64,000 bases of DNA from the NCBI RefSeq assembly GCF_015163075.1, contig NZ_JADDXU010000002.1, forward strand, positions 682,001 to 746,000, written 5' to 3'. Shown here one piece after another: positions 1 to 8,582 of this stretch. A model generated the notes under the pieces. The model was not told where the DNA came from and ran no database searches. It was given only the letters and a program-made list of their open reading frames with translations. The position numbers were made by a program, and so were the translations under genes. Each line of letters starts with the position of its first letter. Within the stretch, counting starts at the first letter, position 1. This DNA is from Streptomyces justiciae (GTDB lineage: Bacteria; Actinomycetota; Actinomycetes; Streptomycetales; Streptomycetaceae).

Positions 1-1076
1 AGCCGCTGCCCGGCCAGCGGCAGAACCTCGGCACGCAGATCACCCGGTCGATCCTCGCGGACACGTCGAACGACAAGGCCGAGTGGCGGCAGCTGAGCCG
101 GGCCGAAGCCAAGGACGAACTGGACTCCGGCAAGGTGTACGGCGCGCTCGTCATCCCCTCCGACTTCACGGACTCGGTCGCCGCGCTCACCACCACCGGC
201 GCCGCCGAACGGCCGACGATCACCGTGCTCACCAACCCCGGCAAGGGCAGCCTCGGTTCGTCCCTCGCCAGCCAGATCAGCACCCAGGCGGCGCACCAGG
301 CCTCGCAGACCATCGGCAAGGAGCTGGTCCGATCCGCCCCGCAGGCCACCGCCACGGACAAGCTGCTGCTCGACGACCCCGTGACCGTCGCCACCCAGGT
401 GGGCCATCCCCTCGGCGACCACAGCGGCCTCGGGCTGACCGCGTTCTACTACACGCTGCTCCTGGTGCTGGCCGGCTTCATGGGCGCCAACGTCATCAGC
501 AACGGCGTCGACACCTCGCTCGGCTACGCCGACAACGAGATCGGCCCCTGGCACACCCGGCTCCCCACGGTGCCGATCAGCCGCACCCAGACGCTGCTCC
601 TGAAGATGGCGATGACCGCGGGCATCACCCTGATCACCGTGTCCCTGGTGATGCTGGCCTGCGTCACCCTCCTCGGCATGGACGCGACCCATCTGCCGCT
701 GCTGTGGATCTACTCGTACTGCGCCTCGCTGGCCGTCGGCATCGGCGTGCAGGCCATCAACGCCGCGTTCGGCGGCATCGGCCAACTGGTCTCCATGTTC
801 GTGTTCATCGTCCTGGGCCTGCCGTCCTCGGGCGCCACCGTCCCGCTCCAGGCGGTCCCCGGCTTCTACCGCTTCCTGTCCCACTTCGAGCCCATGCGCC
901 AGCTCAGCGACGGCGTCCGCGCGATCCTCTACTTCGACGCGCGCGGGGACGCCGGTCTGAGCCGCTCCTGGCTGATGATCGCGATCGGCACGGCCGTGGG
1001 CCTGCTGTTCGGCTTCGCGATGACCCTCTACTACGACCGCAGGGGCCACCGACGCCTGACGCCGCAGCCCGCGTGA
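1..1076 (+). CDS. Membrane protein of the DUF3533/YhgE-Pip type, 5'-truncated by the window edge
   Basis: The reading frame is open from the first bases (codons in phase with position 3) to a TGA at 1074-1076, so the N-terminus lies outside the window. The visible part has a soluble extracytoplasmic stretch with the motif KVYGALVIPSDF, then five hydrophobic segments, roughly FYYTLLLVLAGFMG, a long one around ITLITVSLVMLACV, LWIYSYCASLAVGIG, VSMFVFIVLGLP and IAIGTAVGLLFGFAM. One external domain followed by five C-terminal helices is the layout of the SNG1/DUF3533 and YhgE/Pip families, which resemble ABC-2 permeases; their substrates are mostly unknown. The protein at 42970-43983 shows the same plan in shorter form. 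Family assignment is by architecture only. Confidence 0.6.
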   Translation, partial: PLPGQRQNLGTQITRSILADTSNDKAEWRQLSRAEAKDELDSGKVYGALVIPSDFTDSVAALTTTGAAERPTITVLTNPGKGSLGSSLASQISTQAAHQASQTIGKELVRSAPQATATDKLLLDDPVTVATQVGHPLGDHSGLGLTAFYYTLLLVLAGFMGANVISNGVDTSLGYADNEIGPWHTRLPTVPISRTQTLLLKMAMTAGITLITVSLVMLACVTLLGMDATHLPLLWIYSYCASLAVGIGVQAINAAFGGIGQLVSMFVFIVLGLPSSGATVPLQAVPGFYRFLSHFEPMRQLSDGVRAILYFDARGDAGLSRSWLMIAIGTAVGLLFGFAMTLYYDRRGHRRLTPQPA

Positions 1077-1079
1077 GGC

Positions 1080-1535
1080 TCAGTCCTCGACCAGCCGGGC
1101 GAGATTGGCCAGCGCCATCCTGGTGCCCTCCTCGTTCTGGTCGGCGGGCACGGCGTCGGGAATCCCCTCGTGCAGGACAACGACTTCCGTTCCGCCGTCC
1201 ACCTCGGTGAGCGTGGTCGTCATCGTCATCGTGCCGCGCAGGGCGGGGTCCCCCGTCTCGAACTCGAACTCCTCGACGACCAGTTCGTCCGGCACCAGCT
1301 TCAGGAACCGGCCGTGGTAGGTGTCGGTGTGCGAGCCGGACTTGCCGGTACCGGTGGGCAGGTCGTAGGTCAGCGAGATCCGGAAGGCACCGCCCTCGCG
1401 CGCCTCGAAGGCGTGCACCTGGCTGGTCATGCCGTGCGGCACCCGCCACTTCGCGAGTGCGTCGGCGTCCACGAGCATCCGGTAGACCGCCGCGCGGGGT
1501 GCCTTCATCCGCCACGAGACCCTCGTCGAGTACAT
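1080..1535 (-). CDS. SRPBCC/AHSA1-type domain protein (START-like fold)
   Basis: A 151-residue single-domain protein. The pattern begins with a first strand near YSTRVSWRMKAPRAAVY, has LAKWRVPHGM after the first helix and LTYDLPTGTGKSG in the middle, and ends with a long C-terminal helix (EEGTRMALANLARLVED). This fits the activator-of-Hsp90-ATPase-like SRPBCC family, small cavity proteins that bind hydrophobic ligands; the ligand here is unknown. The start at ATG 1533-1535 is preferred over the longer frame because it is preceded by a GGTGGG ribosome site and the domain begins at once. It is convergent with the membrane protein before it and divergent from the DUF779 gene, which starts 62 bases away. 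Confidence 0.75.
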   Translation of the reverse strand: MYSTRVSWRMKAPRAAVYRMLVDADALAKWRVPHGMTSQVHAFEAREGGAFRISLTYDLPTGTGKSGSHTDTYHGRFLKLVPDELVVEEFEFETGDPALRGTMTMTTTLTEVDGGTEVVVLHEGIPDAVPADQNEEGTRMALANLARLVED

Positions 1536-1596
1536 GGGCCCACCCTGCTCCGGGCTGCAACCTTGTCGCAACCTCCCGTGTGGTGCGCTGGGTCGT

Positions 1597-1956
1597 ATGG
1601 ATGAGGAGATCCCGCGCGTCGAGCTCACCCCCGCGGCCGCCGACCTGCTGCGCAGGCTGCGCGAGGCGCACGGCCCGCTGATGTTCCATCAGTCCGGCGG
1701 CTGCTGCGACGGCAGCGCCCCGATGTGCTACCCGGAGGGCGAGTTCCGCACCGGCGCCTCGGACGTGCTGCTCGCGGAGCTGGACGTCGAGGGCGTCGCG
1801 GAGCCGGTGACGTTCTGGATGTCCCGCAGCCAGTACGCGGCCTGGAGCCACACCCGGCTCATCGTGGACGTCGTCGAGGGCCGCGGAAGCGGTTTCTCCC
1901 TGGAGGCGCCCGAGGGCGTACGGTTCCTGATCCGTTCACACCTGGTCGCCCCCTAG
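1597..1956 (+). CDS. DUF779 domain-containing protein
   Basis: A 119-residue protein with a cysteine-rich stretch SGGCCDGSAPMC near residues 31-42 and a compact mixed fold typical of DUF779. In other bacteria the family often sits beside NAD-dependent aldehyde dehydrogenase genes, but here it has no such neighbour. The three clustered cysteines suggest metal or redox chemistry, which is inference. I chose the ATG at 1597 over the upstream in-frame start because the family begins with this MDEE-like N-terminus and the upstream part would overlap the divergent gene. Function is unknown. Confidence 0.75.
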   Translation: MDEEIPRVELTPAAADLLRRLREAHGPLMFHQSGGCCDGSAPMCYPEGEFRTGASDVLLAELDVEGVAEPVTFWMSRSQYAAWSHTRLIVDVVEGRGSGFSLEAPEGVRFLIRSHLVAP

Positions 1957-2034
1957 TCACCCCCCGGACGGCCCTCGCCGTCTGGTGCGCTCCCCTTGGG
2001 TCCTGGGACAGTTGACGGGACCTCAGGGGGGACT

Positions 2035-3276
2035 GTGACGCATCGTCGAACAAGGTTCCGGGCGGGCAGACGGGCACTGACGTTTCTCGTGGCATTCGGC
2101 GCGCTGGCCGGTGCGGCCCTGACGGGGGCGGCACCGGCCGGTGCCGTGCAGGCCGCGGCCGTGCGGCTCGCGTCGGGTGTCACGTACCGGCAGTACGACG
2201 TACAGGCGGCCAAGGGCCCGACGCGCATCCATGTGATCAGGGCCGACCTGCGCGATCCGAAGGTCCGCCTCGACCTGCTGTATCCGGGGGCGGTGGCCGC
2301 GCGGGCGCCGGTGTCCCAACTCGCCGACGCCCGGGGCGCGGTGGCGGGGGTCAACGGCGACTTCTTCAACATCACCGAGACCCAGCATCCCGGCGTGGAG
2401 GCGACCGGGGCGAGCGTGGGACCGGCGATCGCGAGCGGGCAAGCCCTGAAGGCGGCGGTGCCGGACGGGCAGCGGTTCGGGCCCGCGCTGCCGCCCGGCA
2501 CCTCGACGCGGGACGTGCTCGGCATGGGCGTCGACCGGCGGGTCCGGCTCGACGGCCTGACCCTGACCGGCACCGTGCGCGGCTGGGGCGGGAAGCTGCC
2601 GCTGGGCGGGTTCAACCAGTACGCGCTGCCAGTGGGTTCGATCGGCGCCTACACCAGCGCCTGGGGCAGCATCTCCCGGCTGCGCGCCACCTGCGGCACG
2701 GACACCGACCGGGCCGCCCCGTGCAGCACGGACACCCACGAGGTGACGATCCGCCACGGCCGGGTCACGGCGACGGCCGACACCCCGGGCAGCGGCCCCA
2801 TCGACGCAGGAACCACCGTCCTCGTCGGCCGGGAGGAGGGCGCACAGCAGCTGCGCAAGCTGTCCGTGGGCGAACCGGTACGGGTACGGCACCGCCTGGT
2901 GCCGGCCACGAGCCGGGTCCCGTACCGCTTCGCCGTCGGCGGCTACCCGGTCCTGAGGGGCGGGCTGCCGCTGCCCGGCCTGGACGCCACGACCTCGGCC
3001 GTACGGACCGCCGTGGGCGTCTCGGACGGCGGCCGACGCCTGCTGCTGCTCGCGGTGGACGGGGCGCCGGAGTACCGCACCGGACTGACGATCGCCGAAG
3101 TGGCGGACACCCTGCGGGACTTGGGTGCCGTGGACGGCTTCAGCCTGGACGGCGGCGGCTCGTCGACACTGGTCGCCCGCGACCCCGGCGCGACCGCCGT
3201 GACGGTACGCAACCACCCCACGGGCGGCGCCGAACGTCCCGTCCCGAACGGCATCGGGGTCTTCTCGACGAACTGA
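2035..3276 (+). CDS. Secreted phosphodiester glycosidase family protein (NAGPA-like domain)
   Basis: About 413 residues. The start is GTG 2035, placed by an AGGGGGG ribosome site just upstream. A twin-arginine/Sec-like signal follows (RRTRFRAGRRALTFLVAFG, then an Ala-rich region ending in APAGAV), so the product is exported. The C-terminal half carries the NAGPA-family hallmarks VNGDFFN (about residue 118) and FSLDGGGSSTLV near the end, named after the enzyme that removes N-acetylglucosamine from phosphodiesters. Streptomyces members are mostly uncharacterised; a role in cell-wall or teichoic-acid glycan processing is plausible but unproven. It is monocistronic and convergent with the small membrane protein gene. 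Confidence 0.82.
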   Translation: MTHRRTRFRAGRRALTFLVAFGALAGAALTGAAPAGAVQAAAVRLASGVTYRQYDVQAAKGPTRIHVIRADLRDPKVRLDLLYPGAVAARAPVSQLADARGAVAGVNGDFFNITETQHPGVEATGASVGPAIASGQALKAAVPDGQRFGPALPPGTSTRDVLGMGVDRRVRLDGLTLTGTVRGWGGKLPLGGFNQYALPVGSIGAYTSAWGSISRLRATCGTDTDRAAPCSTDTHEVTIRHGRVTATADTPGSGPIDAGTTVLVGREEGAQQLRKLSVGEPVRVRHRLVPATSRVPYRFAVGGYPVLRGGLPLPGLDATTSAVRTAVGVSDGGRRLLLLAVDGAPEYRTGLTIAEVADTLRDLGAVDGFSLDGGGSSTLVARDPGATAVTVRNHPTGGAERPVPNGIGVFSTN

Positions 3277-3279
3277 GCC

Positions 3280-3474
3280 TCAGGGTCTGAGAGTGCCGAC
3301 GATGTCCGCGGTGGCCGTCAGGCCGCTGCTGATGGTGGGCGCGATGCTCGTACCGGCCAGGAAGAACCCGAGCAGCGCGCACACCAGGGCGTGGGAGACC
3401 TTCAGCCCGCCGTTGCGCAGGAAGATCACCGCCAGGATCAGGAGCAGCAGCACCACTGAGATGGAAATCGCCAT
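3280..3474 (-). CDS. Small conserved membrane protein (64 aa)
   Basis: The 64 residues form two hydrophobic helices (ISISVVLLLLILAVIFL and LVCALLGFFLAGTSIAP) joined by a short loop RNGGLKVSH. The start is ATG 3472-3474, six bases after GGAGG; an in-frame TTG six bases upstream is the only alternative. Similar two-helix proteins with a conserved central loop are common in Streptomyces, including on plasmids and integrative elements, but I know of no function. Its stop lies four bases from the end of the glycosidase gene, so the two are convergent with no room for a separate terminator. Confidence 0.6.
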   Translation of the reverse strand: MAISISVVLLLLILAVIFLRNGGLKVSHALVCALLGFFLAGTSIAPTISSGLTATADIVGTLRP

Positions 3475-3591
3475 CGCCAACCTCCTCCGCCACGCCGTCC
3501 CGTCCGGTTCACGGCGTTCGGCCGCAAGTGTGGCGTAGCGGAGGGTTCGTCCGGGCAGCTGACCTGTCCTCCGAACGTGTGGTTTCCCGGC

Positions 3592-4449
3592 CTAGCGACG
3601 GGCGTCGAGGAAGGCCTCCAGGCCAGCCAGGTCGTCGGTGTTGAGGTAGTCGACGTCGGCGGCGAGGAGTTCACCCCACAGGGCGTCGCGGGCGGGTCCG
3701 GCCACGTCGGGAGTGGCCCAGAAGCGGACCTGCTGGCCGCGCGCGTGGGCGGTGTCGACGATGCCGTGCAGCTTCTGCCGCTCGGCGTCCGGGAAGGCGC
3801 CGACGCCCTGCCAGGTGAAGTTGAGCGTCCAGTTGTCGCTGATCAGCGAGATGAAGGAGGCGGGCGCCGAGGAGCCGAGGTCGGTGAGGCGGCCGTCGTA
3901 GAAGGCGCGCCGGACGGTCTGCGCCTCCATGGGCGTGCGGGCCGCGCGGTCACCGGAGATGACGGCGGTGACCGGCCCGGGGAACACCCTGCCGTGGGCG
4001 TAGGTCGTGAACAGGTGCTTGTACCGCTGGAGATGGCGGTCCAGCTCCAGGTACGTGGACGAGCCCTCGGTCTTGATGTCGATGAGCAGTTGCAGCGGCC
4101 TGCGCCAACCCCGGTACACCGAGCCGTGGTTGGCCTTGACGATCCGGGCCAGCGGGTCGAGGTAGAGGGACTCCAGGGTGCGGGTCGGGTCGAGGTCGTC
4201 CACGGTGTGGCCGATGAGCAGCTGGTCGCCGACGAGGAAGATGTCGGCCTCGACGCTGCCGAAGCGGTGGTCGAGGGCGTCGAGGAGCGGCCGCGGGTGC
4301 TCGTAGTCGTTGTGGGCGTGGGCGCGCCACAACGGCCGCGGCCGGTGCTTCTGTTCGCCCGCGAAAGCCTGCGTGGCGGGCAGGGCGACCGCGCCCGCGA
4401 GGGCGGCGCCGATGGTGGTGAGGGCTCTGCGACGGGTGGTGAGGGCCAT
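3592..4449 (-). CDS. Tat-exported PI-PLC/glycerophosphodiester phosphodiesterase-like protein
   Basis: 285 residues. The N-terminus TTRRRALTTIGAALAG is a twin-arginine signal with an AQ/AFA-like cleavage region near residue 30. The mature part has the TIM-barrel landmarks of the GDPD/PI-PLC-like superfamily: HAHNDYEHPRPLLDAL (first catalytic His region), VEADIFL (metal-binding acid), LLIGHT, LLIDIKTEG and VDYLNTDDL at the C-terminus. This resembles the AIM6-like branch, predicted to cleave phosphodiesters outside the cell. It is monocistronic; the terminator of the downstream-coordinate operon lies behind its promoter region. Whether it acts on lipids or other phosphodiesters cannot be read from sequence. 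Confidence 0.75.
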   Translation of the reverse strand: MALTTRRRALTTIGAALAGAVALPATQAFAGEQKHRPRPLWRAHAHNDYEHPRPLLDALDHRFGSVEADIFLVGDQLLIGHTVDDLDPTRTLESLYLDPLARIVKANHGSVYRGWRRPLQLLIDIKTEGSSTYLELDRHLQRYKHLFTTYAHGRVFPGPVTAVISGDRAARTPMEAQTVRRAFYDGRLTDLGSSAPASFISLISDNWTLNFTWQGVGAFPDAERQKLHGIVDTAHARGQQVRFWATPDVAGPARDALWGELLAADVDYLNTDDLAGLEAFLDARR

Positions 4450-4578
4450 GCTCTGCCTCCCTTTGGGGCGGTACGAGACATGGGCGAGTATGCGGTCGCG
4501 GAGCCGTCAATAGGCATGCTCGTGACAGGAGTTGGCCGGACTGCCGCTGTGTGTTCACCGTGCCCGCGCGGGGCGCAC

Positions 4579-4609
4579 GAAAAAGCCCGCCCCAGGTGGG
4601 GCGGGCTTT
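4579..4609 (-). terminator. Rho-independent terminator of the acyl-CoA dehydrogenase operon
   Basis: Perfect inverted repeat AAAGCCCGCCCC / GGGGCGGGCTTT around an AGGT loop, with a U-run on the reverse transcript. It lies 13 bases past the stop codon of the reverse-strand gene ending at 4622. Confidence 0.9.
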
Positions 4610-4621
4610 GTCCGGTGAACG

Positions 4622-5695
4622 TCAGGGGGCTTGCAGGTCCACGAGTTCGGCCAGGGCCTCGCGGTGGACACCCGCGGTTCCGTACGCGATCGAGTCGGAC
4701 TTGGCCCGCTTGAGGTACAGGTGGATCGGGTGCTCCCACGTCATGCCGATACCGGCGTGCAGCTGGAGCGCCTCCTCGGCGGCGTGCACCGCGACGGGCG
4801 CCGCGTAGGCCTGCGCGACGGCGACCGCCACATCGACGTCCGTCCCGGTGCTGAGCGCGTCGGCGGCGTTGCGCGCGGCGGCCCGGAGGTTGACGACCTC
4901 CAGCCACACCTGCGCCAGCCGGTGCTTGAGCGCCTGGAACCCGCCGACGGCACGGTTGAACTGCTTGCGCTCCTTGAGGTAGCGCACGGTCTCCGTCAGC
5001 ACCCAGTCCGCGACCCCGAGTTGCTCGGAGGCGAGCAGCCCGGCACCGGCCCGCAGCGCGCGGCGTACGGCGGGTTCGGCGTCGCCGAGGAGCCTGCCGG
5101 GCGTCCCGTCCAGGGTCACGGTCGCGAGCGGCCGGGTCAGGTCGAAGGACACCTGCGGGGTGACGGTCGCGTCGGCGGCGTCCACCGCGTACAGCCCACC
5201 GTCGTCCGCGGGCACGAGCAGCACATCGGCGACCGCGGCATCCGCGACACCGGTCACCTCCCCGTGCAGGGACCCGCCTTCATGCCGTACGACCTGGTAG
5301 GCGCCGCCCGCGGCGACGTTCAGGGCGACGGCGAGGGCGCCGATCCTCCGCCCCGCGGCCAGCTCGGCGAGCAACGTCTCGTCCCCGACCTCCAGCAGGG
5401 CCTCGGTGGCGACGACCGCGCTGGTGAGATACGGGACGGGAGCCACCGCGCGCCCCAACTCCTCCAGCACCACGGCGACTTCGCGATGCGTGGCGCCCTG
5501 GCCGCCCTGCGCCTCCGGCACCAGCAGGCCGGCGAGGCCCATGCCGTCGGTGAGCGCCTTCCAGGCGGCGAGGTCGTGCGGGGCGTCCGACTCGGTGCGG
5601 GCGATGACGCCGGGGGCGTCGCAGTGGTCGGCGAGCAGGTCCCGTACGGCGGACCGGAGCGCCTCTTCCTCCTCGGAGTACAGCAGGTCGCTCAT
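4622..5695 (-). CDS. Acyl-CoA dehydrogenase family protein, probable non-catalytic subunit of a heteromeric pair
   Basis: 357 residues. It has the ACAD fold: N-terminal helices from SDLLYSEEEEALRSAVRDL, GLAGLLVPEAQGGQGA, a degenerate middle beta domain and a C-terminal helical bundle with YLKERKQFNRAVGGFQALKH and LHAGIGMTWEHPIHLYLKRA. At the place where the catalytic Glu of EGT-type enzymes sits it reads IAYGTAGVHRE, so the usual base is missing. Its ATG overlaps the TGA of the preceding ACAD gene, which does carry the Glu. Such adjacent pairs form alpha2beta2 enzymes in mycobacteria (FadE26/27 type). The substrate is unknown; a bulky or side-chain CoA ester is inferred. Confidence 0.8.
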   Translation of the reverse strand: MSDLLYSEEEEALRSAVRDLLADHCDAPGVIARTESDAPHDLAAWKALTDGMGLAGLLVPEAQGGQGATHREVAVVLEELGRAVAPVPYLTSAVVATEALLEVGDETLLAELAAGRRIGALAVALNVAAGGAYQVVRHEGGSLHGEVTGVADAAVADVLLVPADDGGLYAVDAADATVTPQVSFDLTRPLATVTLDGTPGRLLGDAEPAVRRALRAGAGLLASEQLGVADWVLTETVRYLKERKQFNRAVGGFQALKHRLAQVWLEVVNLRAAARNAADALSTGTDVDVAVAVAQAYAAPVAVHAAEEALQLHAGIGMTWEHPIHLYLKRAKSDSIAYGTAGVHREALAELVDLQAP

Positions 5696-6876
5696 CGGGC
5701 CAGGTCCTTCCATGCGACGTCCTTGTCGGTGCGCGGCTCGGACGGCAGGCCCAGGACGCGCTCGGCGACGATGTTCAGCAGGACCTCGCTGGTCCCGCCC
5801 TCGATGCTGTTGCCCTTGGAGCGGAGGTAGCGGTAGCCGGCGTCGCGGCCGACGAAGTCCACCAGCTCGGGCCGGCGCATGGTCCAGTCGTCGTACAACA
5901 GGCCCTCCTCGCCGTGGAGTTCGACCTCCAGGCCACTGATCTCCTGGTTGAGGCGGGCGAAGGCGAGCTTCATGCCGGCGCCCTCGGGTCCTGGCTGGCC
6001 CAGCGCGAGCTGCTGGCGCAGGCGTTCGCCGGTGAGGCGGGCGACCTCGGCCTCGACCCAGAGCTTGAGGAGGCGCTGGTGGAGGTCGTGGGTGCGCAGT
6101 TCTGGGCGTTCGCGCCAGGTCTTCGAGACCGGGCCGATCATGCCGCCCTCGCGGGGCAGCCGCATGCCGCCGATGGCGACGCGCTCGTTGTTGAGCGTGG
6201 TCTGCGCGACCTTCCAGCCGTCGCCGATCTCCCCGAGGCGACGCGAGTCGGGGATGCGGACGTCGGTGAGGAAGACCTCGTTGAACTCGGCCTCGCCGGT
6301 GATCTGGCGCAGCGGCCGGACGTCCACGCCCGGGTCGGTCATGTCGCACAGGAAGTACGTGATACCCGCGTGCTTGGGCACGTCCGGGTCGGTGCGGGCG
6401 ATGAGGATGGCCCAGCGGGCGTTGTGTGCGCTGGACGTCCACACCTTCTGCCCGTTGACCACCCAGTCGCCGTCGCCCTCGCGGACGGCCCGGGTGCCGA
6501 GCCCGGCCAGGTCGGAGCCGGCGCCGGGCTCGCTGAACAGCTGGCACCAGACTTCCTCGCCGGTCCACAGGGGCCGCAGATAGCGCTGCTTCTGCTCGTC
6601 CGTGCCGTACTTGAGGATGGTCGGCGCGGCCATGCCGAGGCCGATGCCGTTGCGCCGGGGGTCGTTGTCGGGGGCGCCCGCGGCCTCCAACTCGGCGTCC
6701 ACGACGGCCTGGAGGGACCGTGCGGTGCCGAGTCCGCCGAGGCCCTCGGGGTAGTGCACCCAGGCGAGCCCCGCGTCGAAGCGGGCCCGCAGGAAGTCCA
6801 GGCGGTCGGTCGTGGCGGGCGGATGGGCGGCCAGCAACTCCGCTGTGCGGCGCTTGAGTTCGGCTGCGTCGATCAT
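5692..6876 (-). CDS. Acyl-CoA dehydrogenase, probable catalytic subunit
   Basis: 394 residues. FAD/acyl-CoA motifs are clear: QLFSEPGAGSDLAGL, WVVNGQKVWTSSAHNARW, and near the C-terminus SKGNSIEGGTSEVLLN, which contains the glutamate used as base in this branch. It starts four bases inside the stop of the oxidoreductase gene (ATGA overlap) and ends in the same way against the next ACAD, so the three genes are translationally coupled. The SIEGGTSE signature is the one seen in alpha subunits of heterotetrameric dehydrogenases that act on steroid or branched acyl-CoAs; the substrate here is not known. Confidence 0.88.
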   Translation of the reverse strand: MIDAAELKRRTAELLAAHPPATTDRLDFLRARFDAGLAWVHYPEGLGGLGTARSLQAVVDAELEAAGAPDNDPRRNGIGLGMAAPTILKYGTDEQKQRYLRPLWTGEEVWCQLFSEPGAGSDLAGLGTRAVREGDGDWVVNGQKVWTSSAHNARWAILIARTDPDVPKHAGITYFLCDMTDPGVDVRPLRQITGEAEFNEVFLTDVRIPDSRRLGEIGDGWKVAQTTLNNERVAIGGMRLPREGGMIGPVSKTWRERPELRTHDLHQRLLKLWVEAEVARLTGERLRQQLALGQPGPEGAGMKLAFARLNQEISGLEVELHGEEGLLYDDWTMRRPELVDFVGRDAGYRYLRSKGNSIEGGTSEVLLNIVAERVLGLPSEPRTDKDVAWKDLAR

Positions 6877-7850
6877 GCGGCGGCTCCCTTGCCGAGGGCC
6901 GGGACGACGGCGACCCGGCCGGTGGTCACCCCGTCGCCGACGCGCTGCACCGCGGCGGCGGCCTCCGCCAGCGGCACGCGCTCGCTGACCAGGGGCTTGA
7001 TGGCGCCCCGGGCGGCGAGTTCGGTGAGCTGCTCGTGGCAGTGCTGGACCAGCTTGGGGTTCTTGGTGTTGTACAGGCCCCAGTGCAGGCCGAGGATCGA
7101 GTAGTTCTTCACCAGGGCGTGGTTGAGGCCCGGGCTGGGGATGGTCCCGCTCGCGAAGCCGACGACCACGATCCGGCCCTCGAAGGCGACGACCTTGGTG
7201 GACTGGGTGTAGGCGTCGCCTCCGACCGGGTCGTAGATCACGTCGGCGCCCCGCCCGCCGGTGGCCTCCTTGACCGCGGCGACGACATCCTCGGCACGCC
7301 GGTCGATGACGACGTCGCAGCCCAGCTCCCGGGCCACGGCGGCCTTGTCGGCCCCGCCGACGACACCGATCACGTGGGCGCCGGCGGCCTTGCCGAGCTG
7401 CACGGCCGCGCTGCCGACACCACCGGCGGCGGCGTGGACGAGCAGCGTCTCCCCCGCCTCCAGGTGGGCCCGCCGGTGCAGTCCGAACCACCCCGTCTGG
7501 TAGCCGATGTGCAGCGCGGCGGCCTCGGCGTCGTCCAGCGACTCGGGCGCGGGCAGCAGAGCGGCGGCGTCCGCGACGGCGTACTCGGCGAAACCGCCGT
7601 ACGGCAGCGCGGGGTTGGCGAGCACCCGGCGTCCGTCCTCGGTCTCGCCGCAGATCTCCACGCCCGGCGTGAACGGCAGCGGGGGCCGGACCTGGTAGTG
7701 GCCGCGGCACATCAGCACGTCCGGGAAGTTGATGTTCGCGGCACGCACCTTCAGCAGGACCTGGCCGTCGCCGGGCGTGGGCGTCTCGACGTCCGCGAGC
7801 CGCATCACCTCACCCGGCTCACCGTTCTCGTGCACTTGCCATGCCTGCAT
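6873..7850 (-). CDS. Zinc-free medium-chain dehydrogenase/reductase (NADPH:quinone oxidoreductase-like)
   Basis: 325 residues, the usual length for the QOR branch. Motifs: ANINFPDVLMCRGHY (catalytic domain), PFTPGVEICGE, and the nucleotide-binding loop HAAAGGVGSAAVQLGKAAG near the middle. Zinc-binding cysteines are absent. It is the first gene of a coupled reverse operon with two acyl-CoA dehydrogenases, so it probably reduces or oxidises an acyl-CoA-derived intermediate rather than a free quinone, which is an inference from context. Transcription probably starts in the 7851-7936 interval, which contains a palindrome typical of TetR operators. Confidence 0.85.
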   Translation of the reverse strand: MQAWQVHENGEPGEVMRLADVETPTPGDGQVLLKVRAANINFPDVLMCRGHYQVRPPLPFTPGVEICGETEDGRRVLANPALPYGGFAEYAVADAAALLPAPESLDDAEAAALHIGYQTGWFGLHRRAHLEAGETLLVHAAAGGVGSAAVQLGKAAGAHVIGVVGGADKAAVARELGCDVVIDRRAEDVVAAVKEATGGRGADVIYDPVGGDAYTQSTKVVAFEGRIVVVGFASGTIPSPGLNHALVKNYSILGLHWGLYNTKNPKLVQHCHEQLTELAARGAIKPLVSERVPLAEAAAAVQRVGDGVTTGRVAVVPALGKGAAA

Positions 7851-7899
7851 GCGATGCCTCCACGCGACTACGTCGTACGACCTGGGGTAGTCGCATACT

Positions 7900-7911
7900 A
7901 AGCGGTCGCTT
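7900..7911. promoter_or_regulatory. Palindromic operator candidate upstream of the acyl-CoA dehydrogenase operon
   Basis: AAGCG-GT-CGCTT forms a perfect dyad, flanked by ACT on one side, 50 bases upstream of the oxidoreductase start. TetR regulators of acyl-CoA metabolism often bind sites of this kind. No TetR gene is adjacent, so the regulator is not identified. Confidence 0.4.
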
Positions 7912-7936
7912 GCCGATCAGGGAACAGTAGTGTGCG

Positions 7937-8518
7937 TCACGACCGCTTCGGCTTGGCGCGTACGTGCATCCGCTCCCCCTGCGGCCCGAACAGACTGAGG
8001 AACTCCGCCGGCCCCTCCCCCGTCGACCCGAACCAGTGCGGCACCCGTGTGTCGAACTCGGCGGCCTCCCCCGCGCTCATCACCACATCGTGGTCACCGA
8101 GGACGACCCGCAGCCGCCCCGCCAGCACGTACAACCACTCGTAGCCCTCATGGGTACGCAGCTCGGGCTCCTCGTTCCGCTGCGGCACCAGCACCTTGTA
8201 CGCCTGGAGGCCGCCCGGCTGCCGGGTCAGCGGCCAGTAAGTGCGCCCGTGCCGCACCAGCGGCGTGGCCCGCACCCGCGGGTCCCCCACCGGCGGCGTC
8301 CCGACCAGCTCGTCCAGCGGCACCTGGTGCGCCTGCGCGATCGGCAGCAGCAGCTCCAGGCTGGGCTTGCGCAGCCCCGACTCCAGCCGGGACAGGGTGC
8401 TGACGGAGATGCCGGTCACCTCGGACAGCGCGGAGAGGGTCACCTCGCGCTCCTTCCGGATCCGGCGCAGCCGGGGACCCACGTCGGCGAGAACGCCCTC
8501 TACTTCTTCGGTACTCAT
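7937..8518 (-). CDS. XRE-family regulator with C-terminal cupin sensor domain
   Basis: 193 residues. The HTH_3 domain spans about residues 13-66 (LRRIRKEREVTLSALSEVTG, then ISVSTLSRLESGLRKPSL). A cupin_2 domain follows at about residues 105-185 (EGYEWLYVLAGRLRVVLGDHD, a GEAAEFDTRVPHWF motif and FGPQGERMHV). I chose ATG 8516-8518 because the longer frame would run through the divergent gene. It is divergently transcribed from the flavoprotein gene 64 bases away, so it most likely controls that gene and itself, with a small ligand bound by the cupin. Confidence 0.88.
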   Translation of the reverse strand: MSTEEVEGVLADVGPRLRRIRKEREVTLSALSEVTGISVSTLSRLESGLRKPSLELLLPIAQAHQVPLDELVGTPPVGDPRVRATPLVRHGRTYWPLTRQPGGLQAYKVLVPQRNEEPELRTHEGYEWLYVLAGRLRVVLGDHDVVMSAGEAAEFDTRVPHWFGSTGEGPAEFLSLFGPQGERMHVRAKPKRS

Positions 8519-8525
8519 GTCCGTA

Positions 8526-8540
8526 TTGCAGAATCGGCAA
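8526..8540. promoter_or_regulatory. Inverted repeat in the divergent XRE/flavoprotein intergenic region
   Basis: TTGC-N7-GCAA lies midway between the two divergent start codons, where an autoregulating XRE repressor would bind. It is a short dyad and could be chance. Confidence 0.3.
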
Positions 8541-8582
8541 AGACATTTGTCAATCCCGCACCGGCGGAGCGACCGTGGCGGC

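Noticed and set aside
1..1076. Complete gene starting at 83 or 135
   Set aside because: The frame at 83 is a shadow and the frame of 135 continues upstream to the window edge, so the gene is truncated, not complete.
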